Made by a program: the position numbers and the translations under genes. Positions 25,787 through 38,954 of a stretch of 64,000 nt of DNA are shown here, in pieces. Location of the stretch: assembly GCF_051014685.1 (NCBI RefSeq), contig NW_027479249.1, positions 62,001 to 126,000 of the forward strand. Reading direction: 5' to 3'. The DNA is from Ptiloglossa arizonensis (taxonomy: Eukaryota; Arthropoda; Insecta; Hymenoptera; Colletidae). How positions within the stretch are numbered: the stretch's first letter is position 1; each line of letters starts with the position of its first letter. The notes under the pieces were generated by a model, which was not told the origin of the DNA, did no database searches, and saw only the letters and a list, made by a program, of their open reading frames with translations.

Positions 25787-28700
25787 AAAGGTATGTGCAT
25801 TTTTGCCCTAGGCCATAGTAGTTATTGGTTTCGAGTAGTAGACTTGCTAAAATTTTGATGGTTTCTCAACCATTCCTTAACTTCAAACTCCGATACCTCG
25901 CGAACGGATTGGCGAACTCGAGAAGTTCCTGTCGCCTCTGAAAGTAGAAACTTGCCCGATTACAATGGTGTGTGTACTTTTCCCCTAGGCCGTTCCAGTT
26001 ATTGGTTTCGCGTATCAGACTTGCGAAAATTTTGATGGTTTCTCAACCATTCCTTAACTTCAAACTCCCATATCTTGCGAACGGATTGGCGAGCTCGAGA
26101 AATTCCTGTTGCATCTGAAAGTAGAAACTCGCCCGATTACAAAGGTATGTGTATTTTTCCTCTAGGCCATTCCAGTTATTGGTTTCGAGTATCAGACTTG
26201 CGAAAATTTTGATGGTTTCTCAAGCATTCCTTAACTTCAAACTCACATATCTCGCGAACGGATTGCCGAATCCTAAAAATTTCTGTTGCATCTGAAAGTA
26301 GAAGCTCTCCCGATTACAACGGTATGTGTATTTTTCCCCCAGGCTGTTGTAGTTATTTTTTTCGAGTATCAGACTTGCGAAAATTTTGATGATTTCCCAA
26401 CCATTCCTTAACTTCGAACTCCCATATCTCGCGAACGGATTGACGAACACGAGAAATTCCTGTTGCATCTGAAAGTAGAAACTCGCCCGATTACAAAGGT
26501 ATGTGTATTTCTCCCCTAGGCCATAGTATTTATTGGTTTCGTGTATCAGACTTCCGAAAATTGTGATGGTCTCCCAACCATTCCTTAACTTCAAACTCCC
26601 ATATCTCGCGAACGGATTGACGAACTCGAGAAATTCCTGTTGCATCTGAAAGTAGAAATTCGACCGATTACAATGTTGTGGGCACTTTTTCCCTAGGTCA
26701 TTCCAGTTATTCGTTTCTAGCATCAGAATTGCGAAAATTTTGATGGTTTCTCAATCATTCCTTAACTTCAAACTCCCATATCTGGCGAACGGATTTACGA
26801 ACTCGAGAAATTCCTGTTGCATCTGAAAGTAGAAACTCGCCCGATTACAAAGGTATGTGTATTTTTCCCCTGGGCCATAGTATTTATTGGTTTCGTGTAT
26901 CAAACTTCCGAAAATTGTGATGGTCTCACAACCATTCCTTAACTTCAAACTCCCATATCTCGCGAACGGATTGACGAACTCGAATATTTCCTGCTGCATC
27001 TGAAAGTAGAAAGTCTACCGATTACAAGGGTGTGTTTACTTTTCCCCTAGGTCTTTCCAGTTATTCGTTTCTAGCATCAGAATTGCGAAAATTTTGATAG
27101 TTTCTCAACCATTCCTTAACTTCAAACTCCCATATCTCGCGAACGGATTGTCGAACTCGAGAAATTCCGTTTGCATCTGGAAGAAGAAACTCCCACGATT
27201 ACAACGGTATGTGTATTTTTCCCCTAGGCCTTTGTAGTTATTGGATTCGAGTATCAGACTTGCGAAAATTTTGATGGTTTCTCAACCAGTCCTTAACTTC
27301 AAACTCCCATATCTCGCGAACGGATTGACGAACTCGAGGAATTCCCCTTGCATCTGAAAGTAGAAACTCGACTCATTACAATGGTGTGTGTACTTTTCCC
27401 CTAGGCCATTCCAGTTATTGGTTTCGAGTATCACACTTGCGAAAATTTTGATGGTTTCTCAACCAATCCTTAACTTCAAACTCCCATATCTCGCGAACGG
27501 ATTGACGAACTCGGGAAATTCCTGTTGCATCTGAAAGTAGAATCTCGCCCGATTACAAAGGTATGCGTATTTTTCCCCTAGGCCATTCCAGTTATTGGTT
27601 TCGAGTATCACACTTGCGAAAATTTTGATGGTTTCTCACCCATTCTTTAACTTCAAACTCCCATAACTCGCGAACGGATTGACGAATTCGACAAATTCCT
27701 CTTGCATCTGAAAGTAGAAACTTGCCCGAGTACAAAGGTATGTGCATTTTTGCCCTAGGCACTAGTAGTTATTGGTTTCGAGTATCAGACCTGCGAAAAT
27801 TTTGATGGTTTCTCAACCATTCCTTAACTTCAAATTCCCATAGCTCGCGAACGGATTGACGAACTCGAGAAATTCCTGTTGCATCTGAAAGTAGAAACTA
27901 GCCCGATTACAATGGTGTGTGTACTTTTCCCCTATGCCATTCCAGTTATTGGTTTCGAGTATCACACTTGCGAAAATTTTGATGGTTTCTCAACCATTCC
28001 TTAACTTCAAACTCCCATATCTCGCGAACGGATTGACGAACTCGGGAAATTCCTGTTGCATCTGAAAGTAGAATCTCGCCCGATTACAAAGGTATGCGTA
28101 TTTTTCCCCTAGGCCATTCCAGTTATTGGTTTCGAGTATCACACTTGCGAAAATTTTGATGGTTTCTCACCCATTCTTTAACTTCAAACTCCCATAACTC
28201 GCGAACGGATTGACGAATTCGACAAATTCCTCTTGCATCTGAAAGTAGAAACTCGCCCGAGTACAAAGGTATGTGCATTTTTGCCCTAGGCACTAGTAGT
28301 TATTGGTTTCGAGTATCAGACCTGCGAAAATTTTGATGGTTTCTCAACCATTCCTTAACTTCAAATTCCCATAGCTCGCGAACGGATTGACGAACTCGAG
28401 AAATTCCTGTTGCATCTGAAAGTAGAAACTCGCCCGATTACAATGGTATGTGTACTTTTCCCGTAGGCCATTCCAGTTAATGGGATCGAGTAGCAGACTT
28501 GCGATAATTTTGATGGTTTCTCAACCATTTCTTAACTTCAAACTCCCATATCTCGCGAACGGAATGACGAACTCGAGAAGTTCCTGTTGCATCTGAAAGT
28601 AGAAAGTCGACCGATTACAATGGTGTGTGTACTTTTACCCTAGGTCATCCCAGTTATTCGTTTCGAGTATCAGACTTGCGAGAATTTTGATGGTTTCTCA

Positions 28701-31700
28701 AGCATTCCTTAACTTCAAACTCCCATATCTCGCGAACGGATTGACGAACTCGAGAAATTCCTGTTGCATCTGAAAGTAGAAACTCAGCCGATTACAAAGG
28801 TATGTGCATTTTTCCCCCAGGCCATTCCAGTTGTTGGTTTCGAGTATCAAACCTGCGAAAATTTTGATGGTTTCTCTACCATTCCTTAACTTCAAACTCC
28901 CATATCTCGCGAACGGATTGACGAACTCGAGAAATTCCTGTTGAATGTGGTAGTAGAAACCCTCCCGATTACAACGGTATGTGTATTTTTCCCCTAGGCC
29001 TTTGTAGTTATTGGTTTCGAGTATCAGACTTGCGAAAATTTTGATGGTTTCTCAACCATTCCTTAACTTCAAACTCCCATATCTCGCGAGCGCATTGACG
29101 AACTCGAGAAATTCCTGTTGCATCTGAAAGTAGAAACTCGCCCGATTAAAAAGGTATGTGCATTTTTCCCCCAGGCCATTCCAGTTGTTGGTTTCGAGTA
29201 TCAGACCTGCGAAAATTTTGATGGTTTCTCAACCATTCCTTAACTTCAAACTCCCATAGCTCGCGAACGGATAGACGAACTCGAGAAATTCCTGTTGCAT
29301 CTGAAAGTAGAAACTAGCCCGATTACAATGGTGTGTGTACTTTTCCCCTAGGCCATTCCAGTTATTGGTTTCGAGTATTCGACCAGCGAAAATTTTGATG
29401 GTTTCTCAACCATTCCTTAACTTTAAACTCCCATATCTCGCGAATGGATTGACGAACTCGAGAAATTCCTGTTGCATGTGGAAGTAGAAACTCGCCCGAT
29501 TACAACGGTATGTGTATTTTTCCCAAGGCCTTTGTAGTTATTGGTTTCGAGTATCAGACTTGCGAGAATTTTGATGGTTTCTCAACCATTCCTTAACTTC
29601 AAACTCCCATATCTCGCGAACGGATTGACGAACTCGAGAAATTCCTGTTGCATCTGAAAGTAGAAACTCGCCCGATTACAATGGTATGTGTACTTTTCCC
29701 GTAGGCCATTCCAGTTAATGGGATCGAGTATCAGACTTGCGAAATTTGTGATGGTTTCTCAACCATTCCTTAATTTCAAACTTCCATATCCCGCGAACTG
29801 ATTGACGAACACGAGAAATTCCGTTTGCATCTGGAAGAAGAAACTCCCCCGATTACAACGGTATGTGTATTTTTCCCCTAAGCCTTTGTATTTATTGGTT
29901 TCGAGTATCAGACTTGCGAAAATTTTGATGGTTTCTCAACCATTCCTTAACTTCAAACTCCGATACCACGCGAACGGATTGGCGAACTCGATTATTTCCT
30001 GTTGCATCTGAAAGTAGAAAGTCGACCGATTACAATGGTGTGTGCACTTTTACCCTAGGTCATTCCAGTTATTCGTTTCGAGTATCAGACTTGCGAGAAT
30101 TTTGATGGTTTCTCAACCATTCCTTACCTTCAAACTCCCATAGCTCGCGAACGGATAGACGAACTCGAGAAATTCCTGTTGCATCTGAAAGTAGAAACTA
30201 GCCCGATTACAATGGTGTGTGTACTTTTCCCCTAGGCCATTCCAGTTATTGGTTTCGAGTATTCGACCAGCGAAAATTTTGATGGTTTCTCAACCATTCC
30301 TTAACTTTAAACTCCCATATCTCGCGAACGGATTGACGAACTCGAGAAATTACTGTTGCATGTGGAAGTAGGAACTCGCCCGATTACAACGGTATGTGTA
30401 TTTTCCCCTAGGCCTTTGTTGTTATTGGTTTCGAGTATCAGACTTGCGAAAATTTTGATGGTATCTCAACCATTCCTTAACTTCAAACTGCCATATCTCG
30501 CGAACGGATTGACGAACTCGAGAAATTCCTGTTGCATCTGAAAGTAGAAACTCGCCCGATTGCAACGGTATGTGTATTTTTCCCCTAGGGCATTGTAGTT
30601 ATTGGTTTCGAGTATCAGACTTGCGAAAATTTTGATGGTGTCTCAACCATTCCTTAACTTCACACTTACATATCTCGCGAACGGATTGACGAACTCGAGA
30701 AATTCCTGTTGTATCTGAAAGTAGAAACTCGCCCGGTTAGAATGGTGTGTGTACTTCTCCCCTAGGCCATTCCAGTTATTGGTTTCGTGTATCAGACCTG
30801 CGAAAATTTTGATGGTTTATCAAACATTCCTTAACTTCAAACTCCCATATCTCGCGAACGGATTGACGAACTCGAGAAATTCCTGTTGCATCTGAAAGTA
30901 GAAACTCGCCCGATTGCAACGGTATGTGTATTTTTCCCCTAGGGCATTGTAGTTATTGGTTTCGAGTATCAGACTTGCTAAAATTTTGGTGGTTTCTCAA
31001 CCATTCCTTAACTTCACACTTACATATCTCGCGAACGGATTGACGAACTCGAGAAATTCCTGTTGTATCTGAAAGTAGAAACTCGCCCGGTTAGAATGGT
31101 GTGTGTACTTCCTCCTAGGCCATTCCAGTTTTTCGTTTCTAGCATCAGAATTGCGAAAATTTTGATGGTTTCTCAAGCATTCCTTAACTTCAAACTCACA
31201 TATCTCGCGAACGGATTGCCGAATCCTAAAAATTTCTGTTGCATCTGAAAGTAGAAACTCTCCCGATTACAACGGTATGTGTATTTTTCCCCCAGGCTGT
31301 TGTAGTTATTTTTTTCGAGTATCAGACTTGCGAAAATTTTGATGATTTCCCAACCATTCCTTAACTTCGAACTCCCATATCTCGCGAACGGATTGACGAA
31401 CTCGAGAAATTCCTGTTGCATCTGAAAGTAGAAACTCGCCCGATTACAAAGGTATGTGTATTTGTCCCCTAGGCCATAGTATTTATTGGTTTCGTGTATC
31501 AGACTTCCGAAAATTGTGATGGTCTCCCAACCATTCCTTAACTTCAAACTCCCATATCTCGCGAACGGATTGACGAACTCGATTATTTCCTGCTGCATCT
31601 GAAAGTAGAAAGTCTACCGATTACAAGGGTGTGTTTACTTTTCCCCTAGGTCATTCCAGTTATTCGTATCTAGCATCAGAATTGCGAAAATTTTGATAGT

Positions 31701-32285
31701 TTCTCAACCATTCCTTAACTTCAAACTCCCATATCTCGCGAACGGATTGACGAACTCGAGAAATTCCGTTTGCATCTGGAAGAAGAAACTCCCCCGATTA
31801 CAACGGTATGTGTATTTTTCCCCTAGGCCTTTGTAGTTATTGGATTCGAGTATCAGACTTGCGAAAATTTTGATGGTTTCTCAACCAGTCCTTAACTTCA
31901 AACTCCCATATCTCGCGAACGGATTGACGAACTCGAGGAATTCCCCTTGCATCTGAAAGTAGAAACTCGACTCATTACAATGGTGTGTGTACTTTTCCCC
32001 TAGGCCATTCCAGTTATTGGTTTCGAGTATCACACTTGCGAAAATTTTGATGGTTTCTCAACCATTCCTTAACTTCAAACTCCCATATCTCGCGAACGGA
32101 TTGACGAATTCGACAAATTCCTCTTGCATCTGAAAGTAGAAACTCGCCCGAGTACAAAGGTATGTGCATTTTTGCCCTAGGCCATTCCAGTTATTGGTTT
32201 CGAGTATTCGACCAGCGAAAATTTTGATGGTTTCTCAACCATTCCTTAACTTCAAACTCCCATATCTCGCGAACGGATTGACGAA
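25787..32285 (+). repeat. ~6.5 kb block, copy 2 (partner at 10 kb)
   Basis: Second copy of 9985-16129. It is longer by two units net: four units gained near 27.96-28.4 kb, where the ATAACTCGCGAACGG / CACTAGTAGTTATTGG unit group is repeated, and two lost near 29.7-29.95 kb. Across the shared parts almost all private variants agree, including the GGAACTCGCCC unit and the short CTTCCTCCTAGG unit. The match ends near 32,285, where CTTGCATCTGATAG begins a different subtype. Confidence 0.85.
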
Positions 32286-32759
32286 TTCGACAAATTCCAC
32301 TTGCATCTGATAGTAGAAACTCGCCCGAGTACAAAGGTATGTGTATTTTTCCCCTAGGCCATTGTAGTTATTGGTTTCGAGTAGCAGACTTGCTAAAATT
32401 TTGATGGTTTCTCAACCATTCCTTAACTTCAAACTCCGATACCTCGCGAACGGATTGGCGAACTCGAGAAGTTCCTGTCGCCTCTGAAAGTAGAAACTTG
32501 CCCGATTACAATGGTGTGTGTACTTTTCCCCTAAGCCGTTCCGGTTATTGGTTTCGCGTATCAGACTTGCGAAAATTTTGATGGTTTCTCAACCAATCCT
32601 TAACTTCTAACTCCCATATCTCGCGAACGGATTGGCGAGCTCGAGAAATTCCTGTTGCATCTGAAAGTAGAAACTCGCCCGATTACAAAGGTATGTATAT
32701 TTTTCCCCTAGGCCATTCCAGTTATTGGTTTCGAGTATCAGACTTGCGGAAATTTTGAT

Positions 32760-35700
32760 GGTTTCTCAACCATTCCTTAACTTCAAACTCCCATACCTCG
32801 CGAACGGATTGACGAACTCCAGAAATTCCTGTTGCATGTGGAAGTAGAAACTCGCCCGATTACAACGGTATGTGTATTTTTCCCCTAGGCCTTTGTAGTT
32901 ATTGGTTTCGAGTATCAGACTTGCGAAAATTTTGATGGTTTCTCAACCATTCCTTAACTTCAAACTCCCATATCTCGCGAACGGATTGACGAACTCGAGA
33001 AATTCCTGTTGCATCTGAAAGTAGAAACTAGCCCGATTACAATGGTGTGTGTACTTTTCCCCTACGCCATTCCAGTTATTGGTTTCGAGTATTCGACCAG
33101 CGAAAATTTTGATGGTTTCTCAACCATTCCTTAACTTCAAACTCCCATATCTCGCGAGCGCATTGACGAACTCGAGAAATTCCTGTTGTTTCTGAAAGTA
33201 GCAACCCGCCCGATTGCAATGGTGTTTGTACTTTTCCCCTAGGCCATTCCAGGTAATGCTTTCGAGTATCAGACTTGCGAAAACTTTCTTGGTTTCTCAA
33301 CCATTCCTTAACTTCAAACTCCCATATCTCGCGAACGGATTGACGAACTCGAGATATTCCTGTTGCATCTGAAAGTAGAAACTCGCCCGATTACAAAGGT
33401 ATGTGCATTTTTCCCCTAGGCCATTCCAGTTGTTGGTTTCGAGTATTCGACCAGCGAAAATTTTGATGGTTTCTCAACCATTCCTTAACTTTAAACTCCC
33501 ATATCTCGCGAACGGATTGACGAACTCGAGAAATTCCTGTTGCATGTGGAAGTAGAAACTCGCCCGATTACAACGGTATGTGTATTTTTCCCCTAGGCCA
33601 TTGTAGTTATTGGTTTCGAGTATCAGACTTGCGAAAATTTTGATGGTTTCTCAACCAGTCCTTAACTTCAAACTCCCATATCTCGCGAACGGATTGACGA
33701 ATTCGAGGAATTCCCCTTGCATCTGAAAGTAGAAACTCGACTCATTACAATGGTGTGTGTACTTTTCCCCTAGGTCATTCCAGTTATTCGTTCCTAGCAT
33801 CAGAATTGCGAAAATTTTGATGGTTTCTCAAACATTCCTTAACTTCAAACTCCCATATCTGGCGAACGGATTGACGAACTCGAGAAATTCCTGTTGTATC
33901 TGAAAGTAGAAACTCGCCCGATTACAAAGGTATGTGTATTTTTCCCCTAGGCCATAGTATTTATTGGTTTCGTGTATCAGACTTCCGAAAATTGTGATGG
34001 TCTCACAACCATTCCTTAACTTCAAACTCCCATATCTCCCGAACGGATTGAAGAACTCGATCATTTCCTGCTGCATCTGAAAGTAGAAAGTCTACCGATT
34101 ACAAGGGTGTGTTTGCTTTTCCCCTAGGTCATTCCAGTTATTCGTTCCTAGCATCAGAATTGCGAAAATTTTGATGGTTTCTCAAGCATTCCTTAACTTC
34201 AAACTCCCATATCTCGCGAACGGATTGACGAACTCGGGAAATTCCTGTTGCATCTGAAAGTAGAATCTCGCCCCATTACAAAGGTATGTGTATTTTTCCC
34301 CTAGGCCATTCCAGTTATTGGTTTCGAGTATCACACTTGCGAAAATTTGGATGGTTTCTCACCCATTCTTTAACTTCAAACTCCCATATCTCGCGAACGG
34401 ATTGACGAATTCGACAAATTCCACTTGCATCTGATAGTAGAAACTCGCCCGAGTACAAAGGTATGTGTATTTTTCCCCTAGGCCATTGTAGTTATTGGTT
34501 TCGAGTAGCAGACTTGCTAAAATTTTGATGGTTTCTCAACCATTCCTTAACTTCAAACTCCGATACCTCGCGAACGGATTGGCGAACTCGAGAAGTTCCT
34601 GTCGCCTCTGAAAGTAGAAACTTGCCCGATTACAATGGTGTGTGTACTTTTCCCCTAAGCCGTTCCGGTTATTGGTTTCGCGTATCAGACTTGCGAAAAT
34701 TTTGATGGTTTCTCAACCAATCCTTAACTTCTAACTCCCATATCTCGCGAACGGATTGGCGAGCTCGAGAAATTCCTGTTGCATCTGAAAGTAGAAACTC
34801 GCCCGATTACAAAGGTATGTATATTTTTCCCCTAGGCCATTCCAGTTATTGGTTTCGAGTATCAGACTTGCGGAAATTTTGATGGTTTCTCAACCATTCC
34901 TTAACTTCAAACTCCCATATCTCGCGAACGGATTGACGAGCTCGAGAAATTACTGTTGCATCTGAAAGTAGAAACTCGCCCGATTATAAAGGTATGTGTA
35001 TTTTTCCCCTAGGCCATTCCAGTTATTGGATTCGAGTATCAGACTTGCGAAAATTTTGATGATTTCTCAACCAGTCCTTAACTTCAAACTCCCATATCTC
35101 GCGAACGGATTGACGAACTCGAGGAATTGCCCTTGCATCTGAAAGTAGAAACTCGCCCGAGTACAAAGGTATGTGCATTTTTGCCCTAGGCCATTCCAGT
35201 TATTGGTTTCGAGTATTCGACCAGCGAAAATTTTGATGGTTTCTCAACCATTCCTTAACTTCAAACTCCCATATCTCGCGAACGGATTGACGAACTCGAG
35301 AAATTCCTGTTGTTTCTGAAAGTAGCAACCCGCCCGATTGCAATGGTGTTTGTACTTTTCCCCTAGGCCATTCCGGGTAATGCTTTCGAGTATCAGACTT
35401 GCGAAAACTTTCTTGGTTTCTCAACCATTCCTTAACTTCAAACTCCCATATCTCGCGAACGGATTAACGAACTCGAGATATTCCTGTTGCATCTGAAAGT
35501 AGAAACTAGCCCGATTACAAAGGTATGTTCATTTTTCCCCTATGCCATTCCAGTTGTTGGTTTCGAGTATCAGACCTGCGAAAATTTTGATGGTTTCTCA
35601 ACCATTCCTTAACTTCAAACTCCCATAGCTCGCGAACGGATTGACGAACTCGAGAAATTCCTGTTGCATCTGAAAGTAGAAACTAGCCCGATTACAATGG

Positions 35701-35769
35701 TGTGTGTACTTTTCCCCTAGGCCATTCCAGTTATTGGTTTCGAGTATTCGACCAGCGAAAATTTTGTTG
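32760..35769 (+). repeat. ~3.0 kb HOR, copy 1
   Basis: Aligns with the next copy at an offset of 3,009 bp, exactly 17 units, starting at CATACCTCGCGAACGG and CTCCAGAAATTCC. It contains two AAAACTTTCTTGG marker units (ends near 33300 and 35424), 2,124 bp or 12 units apart. That shows smaller duplications nested inside the HOR. The TTCGACAAATTCCACTTGC unit also occurs twice, at 32287 and 34411, again 2,124 bp apart. Confidence 0.82.
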
Positions 35770-38700
35770 GTTTCTCAACCATTCCTTAACTTCAAACTCC
35801 CATACCTCGCGAACGGATTGACGAACTCCAGAAATTCCTGTTGCATGTGGAAGTAGAAACTCGCCCGATTACAACGGTATGTGTATTTTTCCCCTAGGCC
35901 TTTGTAGTTATTGGTTTCGAGTATCAGACTTGCGAAAATTTTGATGGTTTCTCAACCATTCCTTAACTTCAAACTCCCATATCTCGCGAACGGATTGACG
36001 AACTCGAGAAATTCCTGTTGCATCTGAAAGTAGAAACTAGCCCGATTACAATGGTGTGTGTACTTTTCCCCTACGCCATTCCAGTTATTGGTTTCGAGTA
36101 TTCGACCAGCGAAAATTTTGATGGTTTCTCAACCATTCCTTAACTTCAAACTCCCATATCTCGCGAGCGCATTGACGAACTCGAGAAATTCCTGTTGTTT
36201 CTGAAAGTAGCAACCCGCCCGATTGCAATGGTGTTTGTACTTTTCCCCTAGGCCATTCCAGGTAATGCTTTCGAGTATCAGACTTGCGAAAACTTTCTTG
36301 GTTTCTCAACCATTCCTTAACTTCAAACTCCCATATCTCGCGAACGGATTGACGAACTCGAGATATTCCTGTTGCATCTGAAAGTAGAAACTCGCCCGAT
36401 TACAAAGGTATGTGCATTTTTCCCCTAGGCCATTCCAGTTGTTGGTTTCGAGTATTCGACCAGCGAAAATTTTGATGGTTTCTCAACCATTCCTTAACTT
36501 TAAACTCCCATATCTCGCGAACGGATTGACGAACTCGAGAAATTCCTGTTGCATGTGGAAGTAGAAACTCGCCCGATTACAACGGTATGTGTATTTTTCC
36601 CCTAGGCCATTGTAGTTATTGGTTTCGAGTATCAGACTTGCGAAAATTTTGATGGTTTCTCAACCAGTCCTTAACTTCAAACTCCCATATCTCGCGAACG
36701 GATTGACGAATTCGAGGAATTCCCCTTGCATCTGAAAGTAGAAACTCGACTCATTACAATGGTGTGTGTACTTTTCCCCTAGGTCATTCCAGTTATTCGT
36801 TCCTAGCATCAGAATTGCGAAAATTTTGATGGTTTCTCAAACATTCCTTAACTTCAAACTCCCATATCTGGCGAACGGATTGACGAACTCGAGAAATTCC
36901 TGTTGTATCTGAAAGTAGAAACTCGCCCGATTACAAAGGTATGTGTATTTTTCCCCTAGGCCATAGTATTTATTGGTTTCGTGTATCAGACTTCCGAAAA
37001 TTGTGATGGTCTCACAACCATTCCTTAACTTCAAACTCCCATATCTCCCGAACGGATTGAAGAACTCGATCATTTCCTGCTGCATCTGAAAGTAGAAAGT
37101 CTACCGATTACAAGGGTGTGTTTGCTTTTCCCCTAGGTCATTCCAGTTATTCGTTCCTAGCATCAGAATTGCGAAAATTTTGATGGTTTCTCAAGCATTC
37201 CTTAACTTCAAACTCCCATATCTCGCGAACGGATTGACGAACTCGGGAAATTCCTGTTGCATCTGAAAGTAGAATCTCGCCCGATTACAAAGGTATGTGT
37301 ATTTTTCCCCTAGGCCATTCCAGTTATTGGTTTCGAGTATCACACTTGCTAAAATTTTGATGGTTTCTCAACCATTCCTTAACTTCAAACTCCGATACCT
37401 CGCGAACGGATTGGCGAACTCGAGAAGTTCCTGTCGCCTCTGAAAGTAGAAACTTGCCCGATTACAATGGTGTGTGTACTTTTCCCCTAAGCCGTTCCGG
37501 TTATTGGTTTCGCGTATCAGACTTGCGAAAATTTTGATGGTTTCTCAACCAATCCTTAACTTCTAACTCCCATATCTCGCGAACGGATTGGCGAGCTCGA
37601 GAAATTCCTGTTGCATCTGAAAGTAGAAACTCGCCCGATTACAAAGGTATGTATATTTTTCCCCTAGGCCATTCCAGTTATTGGTTTCGAGTATCAGACT
37701 TGCGGAAATTTTGATGGTTTCTCAACCATTCCTTAACTTCAAACTCCCATATCTCGCGAACGGATTGACGAGCTCGAGAAATTACTGTTGCATCTGAAAG
37801 TAGAAACTCGCCCGATTATAAAGGTATGTGTATTTTTCCCCTAGGCCATTCCAGTTATTGGATTCGAGTATCAGACTTGCGAAAATTTTGATGATTTCTC
37901 AACCAGTCCTTAACTTCAAACTCCCATATCTCGCGAACGGATTGACGAACTCGAGGAATTGCCCTTGCTTCTGAAAGTAGAAACTCGCCCGAGTACAAAG
38001 GTATGTGCATTTTTGCCCTAGGCCATTCCAGTTATTGGTTTCGAGTATTCGACCAGCGAAAATTTTGATGGTTTCTCAACCATTCCTTAACTTCAAACTC
38101 CCATATCTCGCGAACGGATTGACGAACTCGAGAAATTCCTGTTGCATCTGAAAGTAGAAACTAGCCCGATTACATGGTGTGTGTACTTTTCCCCTAGGCC
38201 ATTCCAGTTATTGGTTTCGAGTATTCGACCAGCGAAAATTTTGATGGTTTCTCAACCATTCCTTAACTTCAAACTCCCATATCTCGCGAACGGATTGACG
38301 AACTCGAGAAATTCGTGTTGCATGTGGAAGTAGAAACTCGCCCGATTACAACGGTATGTGTATTTTTCCCCTAGGCCATTGTAGTTATTGGTTTCGAGTA
38401 TCTGACTTGCTAAAATTTTGGTGGTTTCTCAACCATTCCTTAACTTCACACTTACATATCTCGCGAACGGATTGACGAACTCGAGAAATTCCTGTTGTTT
38501 CTGAAAGTAGCAACCCGCCCGATTGCAATGGTGTTTGTACTTTTCCCCTAGGCCATTCCGGGTAATGCTTTCGAGTATCAGACTTGCGAAAACTTTCTTG
38601 GTTTCTCAACCATTCCTTAACTTCAAACTCCCATATCTCGCGAACGGATTAACGAACTCGAGATATTCCTGTTGCATCTGAAAGTAGAAACTCGCCCGAT

Positions 38701-38954
38701 TACAAAGGTATGTTCATTTTTCCCCTATGCCATTCCAGTTGTTGGTTTCGAGTATCAGACCTGCGAAAATTTTGATGGTTTCTCAACCATTCCTTAACTT
38801 CAAACTCCCATAGCTCGCGAACGGATTGACGAACTCGAGAAATTCCTGTTGCATCTGAAAGTAGAAACTAGCCCGATTACAATGGTGTGTGTACTTTTCC
38901 CCTAGGCCATTCCAGTTATTGGTTTCGAGTATTCGACCAGCGAAAATTTTGTTG
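35770..38954 (+). repeat. ~3.2 kb HOR, copy 2
   Basis: Offset to copy 1 is 3,009 bp until about 37,346, then 2,832 (one unit lost here at the CACTTGCTAAAATTTTG junction). Toward copy 3 the offset is 3,185, i.e. 18 units minus the single base missing from the 176-bp unit at 38168. The junction near 37,346 joins a CACACTTGC unit to a GCTAAAATTTTG unit, the footprint of an in-register deletion. Confidence 0.82.
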
